From contig JBIKVP010000044.1 of the NCBI GenBank assembly GCA_044356745.1, positions 1 to 16,479 on the forward strand: a DNA stretch of 16,479 nucleotides. Direction: 5' to 3'. Position numbers and translations under genes: made by a program. The DNA comes from JBIKVP01 sp044356745 (GTDB lineage: Bacteria; Pseudomonadota; Alphaproteobacteria; Rhizobiales; Beijerinckiaceae). Below are positions 1 through 6,560 of this stretch, one piece after another; position 1 is the first letter of the stretch, and each line of letters starts with the position of its first letter. Below the pieces are notes generated by a model that saw only the letters and a list, made by a program, of their open reading frames with translations, did not search any database and was not told the origin of the DNA.

Positions 1-117
1 TTCGTGAAGGCCATCCTTGGCTTCCTGAATACCACTTTTCCGCAAAAAGCACGATTATGGGTTGACCGCCTATCCGATAACTTCAAAATACTTCAGGCAC
101 CAACTCTTCAAATGTGA
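1..117 (+). CDS. IS630-type transposase, C-terminal end (partial)
   Basis: Frame 1 is open from the first base to a TGA at 115-117 and gives 38 residues, with the recognisable stretch ARLWVDRLSDNFKIL. This resembles the tail of IS630-family DDE transposases, which typically end with a D.(L/V)(S/T)DNFR(I/V)I-like segment a few residues from the stop. The rest of the gene lies outside the window to the left. The stop falls inside the presumed terminal inverted repeat of the element, as is common in IS630, and the homology to the right-hand copy ends 8 bp further on at TATA, which fits the TA target preference of the family. Transcription points into the window towards the HTH/Fic pair. The call depends on a short C-terminal match only; the repeat nature of the sequence is certain, the family is likely. 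Confidence 0.6.
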   Translation, partial: FVKAILGFLNTTFPQKARLWVDRLSDNFKILQAPTLQM

Positions 118-125
118 GGGGTATA
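5..125. repeat. Left copy of 121-bp inverted repeat (IS end)
   Basis: This stretch equals the reverse complement of 16359-16479 with one mismatch (G at 97 against T at 16387, which changes Ala to Thr in the transposase tail). Similarity stops abruptly after GGGGTATA, which marks the end of the mobile element. The repeat is cut only by the window edge; the left side carries four further bases (1-4). Confidence 0.95.
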
Positions 126-210
126 GTTATCTTCTGTTCTTTTAATCTTTTTCTTAACCTGACGTATATTGGATGTCGCTTGGAACTGAACTTCTGCAAA
201 ATCCGTCACT

Positions 211-296
211 TAACAATCCATAGCTTGTTATTCCATTGTTTACTAACAAGTGATAACTTGTTAATCTAGATAAAATTAACAAGTGATGGCTTGTAT
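211..296. promoter_or_regulatory. Triple operator array with 33-bp period upstream of the HTH gene
   Basis: Three 20-bp palindromes lie at 211-230, 244-263 and 277-296, with centres exactly 33 bp apart (about three helical turns) and 13-bp gaps. The middle copy TAACAAGTGATAACTTGTTA has perfect 8-bp arms around GATA. The first keeps TAACAA...TTGTTA, and the third matches the middle one except for a decayed right end (CTTGTAT). The third site covers the start codon at 295. A -10-like TAAAAT (271-276) sits between the second and third sites, so a protein bound here would occlude the promoter. The obvious binder is the HTH protein encoded immediately downstream, giving autorepression, but that is inferred. 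Confidence 0.8.
271..276 (+). promoter_or_regulatory. Candidate -10 box of the HTH/Fic operon
   Basis: TAAAAT matches five of six bases of the sigma-70 -10 consensus and lies between the second and third operator palindromes. No good -35 is seen at 16-18 bp; that position is occupied by the middle operator. The predicted start of transcription falls near 283, so the mRNA leader would be about 12 nt and no clear Shine-Dalgarno precedes the ATG at 295. Confidence 0.4.
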
Positions 297-744
297 GATT
301 GATAGATTCAAACACCTTCAACTTAAGACGCTAGATCAGCATCTGGCTGAAATCCGCGTGTGTGACCGTCCTTCTGACGGCTGGATTCGCGCGATCCGAA
401 AATCCCTTGGCATGAGTGTGCGTCAGCTTGCCACGCGTATGGGTGTCAGCCAGCAGGCCGTATCCCAGCTTGAAGCCAAGGAACTCAGTGAAACGGTCAG
501 CATCAAAACGCTCCGCAAGGCGGCAGAGGCACTGAATTGTCGTTTGGTTTATGCCCTCATTCCTAATGATGGGGGATTGCAAGGCATTCTGGACAAGCAG
601 GCGCTCATGAAAGCCAAGGACATTGTTTCCGCTGTCGATCACACCATGAAGCTTGAAGCGCAGGGCGTCGGCAACTTTCAGCAGAAGATTAAGGAAACTG
701 CCGAGGAACTGGCAAGGAACCCTAATGCTAAGCTGTGGGAGTAA
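295..744 (+). CDS. Mobile mystery protein A-like HTH regulator / putative antitoxin
   Basis: A 149-residue protein with a Cro/C1-type helix-turn-helix at about residues 35-65 (GMSVRQLATRMGVSQQAVSQLE) preceded by GWIRAIR and followed by AAEALNCRLVYALIP, then a helical C-terminal part with HTMKLEAQ (116-123). This arrangement matches the family known as mobile mystery protein A, which is encoded upstream of a Fic protein (mobile mystery protein B), as here. I chose ATG 295 because it aligns the N-terminus (about 10 residues before the LDxxL segment) with what I recall of the family; GTG 283 and ATG 286 are also in frame. The stop lies 3 nt before the Fic start, so the two genes are co-transcribed. 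It probably binds the three palindromes over its own promoter. Whether it also neutralises the Fic protein is not established. Confidence 0.85.
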   Translation: MIDRFKHLQLKTLDQHLAEIRVCDRPSDGWIRAIRKSLGMSVRQLATRMGVSQQAVSQLEAKELSETVSIKTLRKAAEALNCRLVYALIPNDGGLQGILDKQALMKAKDIVSAVDHTMKLEAQGVGNFQQKIKETAEELARNPNAKLWE

Positions 745-747
745 GCC

Positions 748-1338
748 GTGCAATATCATTACATCGCAGGCCAGACACCGCTGGATGAAGAAGAAAAACG
801 CGATCTCATCCCGAGCATTGTCACCCGCGAGGACTTAGACGCTTTCGAGCAGGAGAATATCTTGGAAGCCCGCAAATGGGTGATGCAGAAATCCGTACTT
901 TCCAAGCTGGATGTGTTTTCGGAAAAGTTCCTGCTCAACCTCCACAAGCGCATGTATGGCCATGTATGGAAATGGGCTGGCACATTCCGTAAAACCAATA
1001 AAAATATCGGCGTAGATCGCATTTACATCGCCAGCGAACTGCGCCAGCTGCTTGGTGATGCTCAGTATTGGCTGGAACACAAAACTTATCCCATCAGCGA
1101 CTTGGCTGTGATTTTTCACCATCGGCTTGTGAAGATTCACCTGTTCCCCAACGGTAACGGCAGGCACGCCCGAATGTGCGGGGATGTTATCGTTGCTAAA
1201 TTCGGCGGAGAAAAACTGAATTGGGGTAGCAATTCAGACCTCACCAAACTGGACGAAATTCGTCAGCGTTATATTGCCGCCCTGCGTGAAGCAGACGGTG
1301 GCAATTATGAACCGCTGCTGGCATTTGCCCGATCATAA
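748..1338 (+). CDS. Fic-domain protein, mobile mystery protein B family
   Basis: A 196-residue Fic-fold protein starting at GTG 748 behind a GGGAG ribosome site (737-741), 3 nt after the HTH gene. The catalytic loop is HLFPNGNGR at residues 131-139, followed by HARM, and the upstream helix has LHKRMYGHVWKWAGTFRKTNKNIGV (about 65-89, shown here by name of segment only). Fic enzymes with HxFx(D/E)GN(G/K)R transfer AMP or other phosphate-containing groups to Ser, Thr or Tyr of target proteins. Here His131, the GNGR phosphate-binding end and Phe133 are kept, but the metal-coordinating acidic position is Asn135. No classical (S/T)xxxE(G/N) inhibitory motif is visible within this chain. The substrate is unknown; a cytoplasmic toxin-like role paired with the upstream protein is plausible by analogy with Fic toxin-antitoxin pairs. 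Confidence 0.87.
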   Translation: MQYHYIAGQTPLDEEEKRDLIPSIVTREDLDAFEQENILEARKWVMQKSVLSKLDVFSEKFLLNLHKRMYGHVWKWAGTFRKTNKNIGVDRIYIASELRQLLGDAQYWLEHKTYPISDLAVIFHHRLVKIHLFPNGNGRHARMCGDVIVAKFGGEKLNWGSNSDLTKLDEIRQRYIAALREADGGNYEPLLAFARS

Positions 1339-1425
1339 ATTCCTTCTTGTCAGATGACAGGTCGTTGTTGAGGCCTTCATCCCTTTTTAGAGGTTTGAGA
1401 ATTTTAACAAAGGTGCGTTTAGCCT

Positions 1426-1453
1426 TTGCGCTTTGCACGCATCGCATTATAAT
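1426..1453 (+). promoter_or_regulatory. Candidate sigma-70 promoter of leuC
   Basis: A perfect -10 TATAAT at 1448-1453 is preceded at 16 bp by a weak -35, TTGCGC (1426-1431). Transcription would start near 1460, leaving a leader of about 35 nt with AGGA (1482-1485) nine bases before the leuC ATG. The rest of the 156-bp gap after the Fic gene shows only a small TGTCAGATGACA stem (1348-1359) without a T-run, so no convincing terminator. Confidence 0.6.
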
Positions 1454-1494
1454 GCCCGCAAAACGTCTCAAACATAAAATCAGGACTTTTACGC

Positions 1495-2934
1495 ATGAAT
1501 ACGCCGTCAAAACCGCGCACGCTTTATGACAAGATTTGGGATGATCATGTGGTGGATACGCAAGCCGATGGCACGTGTCTGATCTATATTGATCGTCATT
1601 TGGTGCATGAAGTCACCAGCCCACAGGCGTTTGAGGGATTACGCATCACAGGGCGCAGTGTCCGCGCCCCACAAAAAACACTTGCCGTCGTTGATCACAA
1701 TGTCCCCACAACGGATCGCTCACACGGCATTGATGATCCTGAAAGTGCGCTTCAGGTGGCGACATTAGCGCAAAACGCGCAAGAATTTAATGTTGAATAT
1801 TACAATGAGCGCGATGTGCGTCAGGGAATCGTGCATGTGGTGGGGCCTGAGCAAGGCTTCACCCTGCCCGGCACAACGATTGTCTGCGGTGATAGCCACA
1901 CCTCAACCCATGGCGCTTTTGGCGCTTTGGCACATGGCATCGGCACATCAGAGGTGGAGCATGTTCTCGCAACACAAACGCTGATCCAGAAAAAAGCCAA
2001 GAATATGCGCGTCATTGTTGATGGGCAGTTGCCGCATGGTGTGACGGCAAAAGATATTATCCTTGCCATTATTGGTGAAATCGGCACGGCGGGCGGCACG
2101 GGCTATGTCATTGAATATGCAGGGGAAGCAATCCGCTCTTTATCCATGGAAGGGCGGATGACCATCTGCAACATGTCCATTGAAGGGGGCGCGCGCGCAG
2201 GTCTCATCGCACCTGATGAAAAAACATATGCCTATCTTCAGAACCGCCCCAAAGCGCCCAAAGGAGACGCATGGGATCAAGCGGTGCGCTATTGGAATAC
2301 GCTTCACACGGATGAAGGCGCTTATTTTGATCATGAGGTTCGCTTAGATGCAGCGAATTTACCCCCAATCGTTTCATGGGGCACGAGCCCAGAGGATGTG
2401 ATTTCCGTAACGGGCGTTGTGCCCAATCCTGATGACATCACCGATGATAATCGTCGCCAATCTAAATGGCGGGCGCTTGAATACATGGGTCTCAAACCGG
2501 GCACGAAAATCACGGATATAACCCTTGATCGCGTGTTTATCGGCTCATGCACGAATGGTCGCATCGAAGATTTACGAGCAGTGGCAAAAATTGTTGCAGG
2601 TCAGCGCGTACATCCGAATGTGAGCGCGATGGTGGTTCCTGGTTCTGGACTTGTGAAGATGCAGGCGGAAGCTGAGGGCATTGATAAAATCTTGATCGCG
2701 GCAGGCTTTGAATGGCGCGAGCCGGGTTGCTCGATGTGTCTGGCAATGAATGCGGATAAGCTCAAACCGCATGAGCGCTGTGCTTCAACATCAAATCGCA
2801 ATTTTGAAGGCCGCCAAGGGTTTAAGGGACGCACACACCTTGTGTCACCACAAATGGCCGCAGCAGCTGCCATTGCAGGGCACTTTATTGATGTGCGTGA
2901 ATTTACTCTTGAGACATCTAAAGTGGATGCGTGA
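1495..2934 (+). CDS. leuC: 3-isopropylmalate dehydratase large subunit
   Basis: This 479-residue protein is a full-length aconitase-superfamily LeuC, which with LeuD isomerises 2-isopropylmalate to 3-isopropylmalate in leucine synthesis in the cytoplasm. The 4Fe-4S ligands are present as Cys352 in IGSCTNGR and Cys412/Cys415 in EPGCSMC. The N-terminal TLYDKIWDDHVV and the VCGDSHTSTHGAFGA segment are typical. The ATG at 1495 has AGGA at 1482-1485 and its own TATAAT. The small-subunit gene leuD, normally next door, is absent; instead a methyltransferase-nuclease gene begins 3 nt after the stop. LeuD must therefore be encoded elsewhere if the pathway works. Confidence 0.97.
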   Translation: MNTPSKPRTLYDKIWDDHVVDTQADGTCLIYIDRHLVHEVTSPQAFEGLRITGRSVRAPQKTLAVVDHNVPTTDRSHGIDDPESALQVATLAQNAQEFNVEYYNERDVRQGIVHVVGPEQGFTLPGTTIVCGDSHTSTHGAFGALAHGIGTSEVEHVLATQTLIQKKAKNMRVIVDGQLPHGVTAKDIILAIIGEIGTAGGTGYVIEYAGEAIRSLSMEGRMTICNMSIEGGARAGLIAPDEKTYAYLQNRPKAPKGDAWDQAVRYWNTLHTDEGAYFDHEVRLDAANLPPIVSWGTSPEDVISVTGVVPNPDDITDDNRRQSKWRALEYMGLKPGTKITDITLDRVFIGSCTNGRIEDLRAVAKIVAGQRVHPNVSAMVVPGSGLVKMQAEAEGIDKILIAAGFEWREPGCSMCLAMNADKLKPHERCASTSNRNFEGRQGFKGRTHLVSPQMAAAAAIAGHFIDVREFTLETSKVDA

Positions 2935-2937
2935 TTT

Positions 2938-4557
2938 ATGGCTGTTGCTCTGCCTGATATTAACACGCTCTATTACGGCGATAATTTAAGCATTATACGC
3001 GAGCATCTGCCTGATGAAAGCGTGGATCTGATTTATCTTGATCCACCGTTTAACTCGAATGCCTCGTATAACGTGTTGTTCAAAGATCCCACGGGTGAAA
3101 CGTCACAATCGCAAATTGAGGCATTTGACGATACATGGCACTGGACGCATAGCGCCGAAGACGCTTACTGGGAAGTGCTCAAGGGTTCAAATACCGATGC
3201 TGCGCTCGTGCTCGAAACTTTTCGGCGTATGCTGGGTGAAAATGATCTCATGGCCTATCTCGCCATGATGGCTGTGCGCCTGTTAGAGCTTCACCGCGTA
3301 CTCAAATCCACAGGTTCCCTCTATCTGCACTGTGATCCCACCGCCAGCCATTACCTTAAAATTCTCCTCGACGGGATTTTTGGGAAAAAGATGTTTGGCA
3401 ATGAAATTATTTGGAAAAGGCAAAACGCAAAAGGTTTGGCAACTACACGTTTTCCTCGAAATCATGATGTGATCTACCGCTACACAAAATCAGAAAAGTG
3501 GACATGGAACTTAACATATACAAAACATGATCCCGCCTACTTAAAACAGTTTTATAAATTTCAAGATGAAGACGGACGTGTGTATCGACTTGCAGATTTG
3601 ACAAACCCAAATAAAAATCGCCCCAATCTGACGTACGAATTCTTGGGTATTACGCGTGTATGGCGTTGGACGAGAGAGCGTATGCAAAAAGCCTATGATG
3701 ATGGCCTTATCATCCAGTCAAAAGAAGGCTCAGTTCCCGCCTTGAAACGTTATCTTGATGAGCAAGAAGGCAACCCTATAGATGATGTATGGGTTGATAT
3801 TCCGCCAGTTCAACCCCATTCAAAAGAAGCTCTAGGCTATCCTACGCAAAAGCCTGTTGCATTGCTCGAGCGTATTCTAGCGGCTTCCTCACATGAAGGG
3901 GATGTGGTGCTCGATCCGTTTTGTGGGTGCGGCACCACCGTTCACGCCTCGCAGAAAATGGGGCGCAACTGGATCGGGATTGATATTACCCACATCGCGG
4001 TATCGCTGATTGAGCGACGGTTGCGTGATGCGTTTCCTGATATTCGCTTTTCCACTGTTGGCGTTCCCAAAGATCTCGCCGCCGCGCGTGATCTGGCAAC
4101 CCGTGATAAACACGAGTTTGAAAAGTGGGCGGTGTCACTGATTCCTGATGCGCAGCCCTATAAAGGGGGACGCAAAGGTGCTGATACAGGCATCGACGGC
4201 ATTGTCTACTTACGCACGGGCAAGAATGAAACCACCAAGGCTATTATTGAGATCAAGGGGGGGGGTGTTTCGGTTGATCAGGTGCATAAACTTAAAAGCG
4301 TGATTGAACGCGAAAAGGCGTTGATGGGTATCTTTGTCACGCTCAATGCGCCGACTAAACCCATGATGAGCGAAGCGGCCAGTGCAGGCTTTATCGAGAT
4401 CGATATGGGCGTGGGGAGCGCTCAATTTCCCCGTATTCAGATTGTGACCATTGAGGAATTACTTGAAGGAAAGCGCCTGTCCTTACCGATTATTGATTCA
4501 ACGGCCTTTAAAAAAGCCAAGCGAGAAGCTATCATCCAGAATGAACTGGAGATTTGA
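2938..4557 (+). CDS. DNA methyltransferase fused to PD-(D/E)XK nuclease (single-chain R-M)
   Basis: A 539-residue protein. The N-terminal part is a beta-class amino-methyltransferase: motif IV DPPF at 35-38 precedes the SAM-binding motif I DPFCGCGT at 326-333, the order of N6-adenine/N4-cytosine enzymes, and the stretch between holds the presumed target-recognition region. The C-terminal part (about 400-539) looks like an Mrr-type nuclease: GADTGIDG with Asp416/Asp420, then EIK at 438-440 followed by GGG, and the ITL-like FVTLNAPTKPMMSEA segment. The chain would thus methylate a site and cut unmodified or foreign DNA; the split of roles is inferred from motifs. A run of nine G (4257-4265) follows directly on the Lys440 codon. 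DNA for residues about 182-241 has about 37% GC against 50-58% in flanking coding parts. It is packed between leuC and proA with 3-nt gaps. Confidence 0.85.
   Translation: MAVALPDINTLYYGDNLSIIREHLPDESVDLIYLDPPFNSNASYNVLFKDPTGETSQSQIEAFDDTWHWTHSAEDAYWEVLKGSNTDAALVLETFRRMLGENDLMAYLAMMAVRLLELHRVLKSTGSLYLHCDPTASHYLKILLDGIFGKKMFGNEIIWKRQNAKGLATTRFPRNHDVIYRYTKSEKWTWNLTYTKHDPAYLKQFYKFQDEDGRVYRLADLTNPNKNRPNLTYEFLGITRVWRWTRERMQKAYDDGLIIQSKEGSVPALKRYLDEQEGNPIDDVWVDIPPVQPHSKEALGYPTQKPVALLERILAASSHEGDVVLDPFCGCGTTVHASQKMGRNWIGIDITHIAVSLIERRLRDAFPDIRFSTVGVPKDLAAARDLATRDKHEFEKWAVSLIPDAQPYKGGRKGADTGIDGIVYLRTGKNETTKAIIEIKGGGVSVDQVHKLKSVIEREKALMGIFVTLNAPTKPMMSEAASAGFIEIDMGVGSAQFPRIQIVTIEELLEGKRLSLPIIDSTAFKKAKREAIIQNELEI
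4257..4265 (+). repeat. Homopolymeric G9 tract inside the nuclease domain
   Basis: Nine consecutive G bases encode the end of Lys440 and Gly-Gly-Gly directly after the ExK motif. In the present length the frame stays open to 4557. Loss of one G leads to TGA at 4301-4303 and gain of one to TGA at 4275-4277; either would leave the methyltransferase intact and remove about 100 C-terminal residues of the nuclease. Confidence 0.9.
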
Positions 4558-4560
4558 GAC

Positions 4561-5856
4561 ATGTCAGTATTAGCGGCTTCTTTAAAAGAGGAGAGGTCTT
4601 CCATCCCCCAACTCATGAATGCGGTAGGAGAAAAGGCGCGCAATGCTTCAAACGCACTGCGTCTGGTGTCAACGGATCAAAAAAACACCGCTCTCAAAGC
4701 GATGGCGCAGGCATTGAGAGCGCATGAAGCATCTATTCTTGAAGCAAATCAGCACGATGTGTTGGAAGCGCGTGCAAAAGATGTCAGCCCCGCACTGATT
4801 GATCGGCTCACTTTGACATCTGCCCGTCTGGAAGCGATTGCCAAAGCGGTGGACGATATTGCCGCATTGCCTGATCCTGTCGGGCGTGTGCTGGCATCAT
4901 GGCAGCGCCCAAACGGCTTGCAGTTTGAACGTATCGCGACCCCCTTGGGAGTCATTGGCGTCATTTTTGAAAGTCGCCCCAATGTCACAGCAGATGCGGG
5001 TGCACTTTGTCTTAAAGCAGGGAATGCCGCCATTTTGCGTGCCGGTTCTGATAGCTTTCGCAGCAGTCAAGCGATTGGCGCAGCGCTTCAAGCAGGCTTA
5101 AAAGCAACGGGCTTGCCTCAAGAGGCCATTCAACTCGTGCCCGTAAAGGATCGCGACGCTGTAGGCGAGATGCTTAAAGGCTTAAATGGAACAATTGATG
5201 TCATTGTACCACGTGGTGGGCGCTCACTGGTGGAACGTGTCCAGAATGAAGCACGTGTCCCCGTTTTTGCGCATTTAGAGGGCATTTGTCATGTTTATGT
5301 CCATGAGGATGCTGATTTAGAGATGGCCTTGTCCATCGTGAAAAATGCGAAATTGCGCCGTACAGGCATTTGTGGTGCAGCAGAAACATTGCTCGTTGAT
5401 CAATCATGCCGCGCAACGCATCTCAAACCCCTTGTGACCATGCTGCTGGATGCTGGATGCGCCGTGCGTGGCGATGAGGCAACGCAACGTGTTGATCCGC
5501 GCGTTATTCCTGCAACCGAGCAGGATTGGCGCACGGAATATCTTGATGCCATCATCTCCGTAAAGGTGGTTGAGGATCTTGATGCTGCCATTGGGCACAT
5601 CAACACCTATGGCTCGCATCACACAGATTCGATTATTACAGCACACAATGCGGTTGCGGAGCGCTTTTTGAAAGAAGTGGATTCCGCGATTGTATTGCAT
5701 AACGCCTCAACCCAGTTTGCCGATGGTGGCGAATTTGGTTTTGGTGCTGAAATTGGCATTGCGACAGGGCGAATGCACGCACGCGGCCCTGTCGGTTTAG
5801 AGCAGCTCACGTCATTCAATTATCGTGTGCGCGGCAATGGGCAAACACGACCCTGA
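4561..5856 (+). CDS. proA: Gamma-glutamyl phosphate reductase
   Basis: A 431-residue enzyme of the aldehyde dehydrogenase superfamily that reduces gamma-glutamyl phosphate to glutamate 5-semialdehyde with NADPH, the second step of proline synthesis. Diagnostic segments are FESRPNVTADAGALCLKAGNA, VPRGGRSLVERV and the catalytic Cys271 in RRTGICGAAET. Near the C-terminus are HTDSIIT and EIGIATGRMHARGPVGLEQLT. Length fits the family (about 415-430). The ATG at 4561 is served by GGAG at 4548-4551, which lies inside the end of the upstream gene. The stop overlaps the nadD start (TGATG), so translation is likely coupled. proB is not in the window. Confidence 0.97.
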   Translation: MSVLAASLKEERSSIPQLMNAVGEKARNASNALRLVSTDQKNTALKAMAQALRAHEASILEANQHDVLEARAKDVSPALIDRLTLTSARLEAIAKAVDDIAALPDPVGRVLASWQRPNGLQFERIATPLGVIGVIFESRPNVTADAGALCLKAGNAAILRAGSDSFRSSQAIGAALQAGLKATGLPQEAIQLVPVKDRDAVGEMLKGLNGTIDVIVPRGGRSLVERVQNEARVPVFAHLEGICHVYVHEDADLEMALSIVKNAKLRRTGICGAAETLLVDQSCRATHLKPLVTMLLDAGCAVRGDEATQRVDPRVIPATEQDWRTEYLDAIISVKVVEDLDAAIGHINTYGSHHTDSIITAHNAVAERFLKEVDSAIVLHNASTQFADGGEFGFGAEIGIATGRMHARGPVGLEQLTSFNYRVRGNGQTRP

Positions 5857-6464
5857 TGCAATCCATGAACGTTCTTCCGCCCCACGGTGCACGCCAGCGC
5901 ATTGGCTTGCTCGGGGGATCATTTCATCCTGCCCATAAAGGTCATCAGCTCATCAGCCTGATTGCATTAAAGCGCCTTAAACTTGATGCGGTATGGTGGC
6001 TTATCACTCCCGGTAATCCTCTTAAAGACACTAAGCACCTTGCGCCTTTAAAGCAGCGTATGAAACAGGCGCGACACATCGCGTCTCATCCGCGTATTCG
6101 TATCAGTGATTTTGAAGCAACCTTGAACACCCGTTACACCGTGGACACATTGCGTATCGTACGGGCACGATGCCCTGCGACACGCTTCATCTGGTTGATG
6201 GGTGCCGATAATCTGATGACATTTCATCATTGGAAGCAATGGCACACGATTGCGCATTTAATGCCTATCGCCGTGATTGATCGACCACGTTTTACGCTTA
6301 AAAGTATGCATTCGCGTGCGGCAATCGCACTTAAAAAGCACCGCGTTTCCTCCTCTGCGCTTTTTTCAAATAATCGCGCACTGCCACGCTGGACGTTCAT
6401 TCACGCTCAGCGCTCAACCCTGTCATCGACAGCCCTGCGTCTACAAAAAAAAGGGATAAGCTGA
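5856..6464 (+). CDS. nadD: Nicotinate-nucleotide adenylyltransferase
   Basis: A 202-residue nucleotidyltransferase that makes nicotinic acid adenine dinucleotide from NaMN and ATP. The ATP-binding motif GGSFHPAHKGH lies at residues 20-30, WLITPGNPLK and WLMGADNL follow, and the second signature SSTALR is at 190-195 near the end. The start ATG shares its A with the proA stop; ATG 5865 is an alternative. proA-nadD adjacency is usual in alphaproteobacteria, but the gene that often follows, rsfS, is missing; an AT-rich hairpin begins immediately after the stop. An A8 run (6445-6452) in the last codons would only alter the final residues if it slipped. Confidence 0.95.
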   Translation: MQSMNVLPPHGARQRIGLLGGSFHPAHKGHQLISLIALKRLKLDAVWWLITPGNPLKDTKHLAPLKQRMKQARHIASHPRIRISDFEATLNTRYTVDTLRIVRARCPATRFIWLMGADNLMTFHHWKQWHTIAHLMPIAVIDRPRFTLKSMHSRAAIALKKHRVSSSALFSNNRALPRWTFIHAQRSTLSSTALRLQKKGIS

Positions 6465-6501
6465 AAAGCATATAAAGATATATTTATATCTTTATTGCTT
6501 T
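6465..6501. terminator. Long AT-rich hairpin after nadD, probable terminator
   Basis: The arms 6465-6482 and 6485-6501 pair over 17 bp with a single bulged T (6471): AAAGCA with TGCTTT and ATAAAGATATA with TATATCTTTAT. The hairpin starts on the base after the nadD stop. No separate T-run follows, but the 3' arm itself is T-rich. It would end the leuC-nadD transcript ahead of the ahcY promoter. Confidence 0.6.
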
Positions 6502-6533
6502 GGTTTGAGAGGTTTGCTAAAAACAACCATCGC

Positions 6534-6539
6534 TATAAT
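6534..6539 (+). promoter_or_regulatory. -10 box of ahcY
   Basis: A perfect TATAAT. The -35 is poor (TTTGCT at 6513-6518, 15-bp spacing). Transcription would begin near 6546, leaving about 15 nt before the ATG, too short for a SAH or SAM riboswitch in the leader. Confidence 0.55.
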
Positions 6540-6560
6540 GTATCAAAAGGATCACCCCAA

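Noticed and set aside
1346..1361. Terminator after the Fic gene
   Set aside because: The small TGTCA/TGACA stem has a two-base loop and no T-run follows.
1405..1410. Fourth operator half-site TAACAA upstream of leuC
   Set aside because: Only one six-base half is present, with no partner arm at the right distance; expected by chance.
6445..6452. A8 run at the end of nadD as a phase-variation tract
   Set aside because: Slippage would change only the last few residues after the SSTALR motif, so it is unlikely to matter.
6495..6560. N-terminal extension of SAH hydrolase from TTG 6495
   Set aside because: The 22 extra residues overlap the hairpin and the TATAAT box, lack family similarity, and the ATG at 6561 has a good ribosome site.
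6502..6560. SAH or SAM riboswitch in front of ahcY
   Set aside because: The -10 box at 6534-6539 leaves a leader of about 15 nt, and I see no conserved core of either riboswitch upstream.
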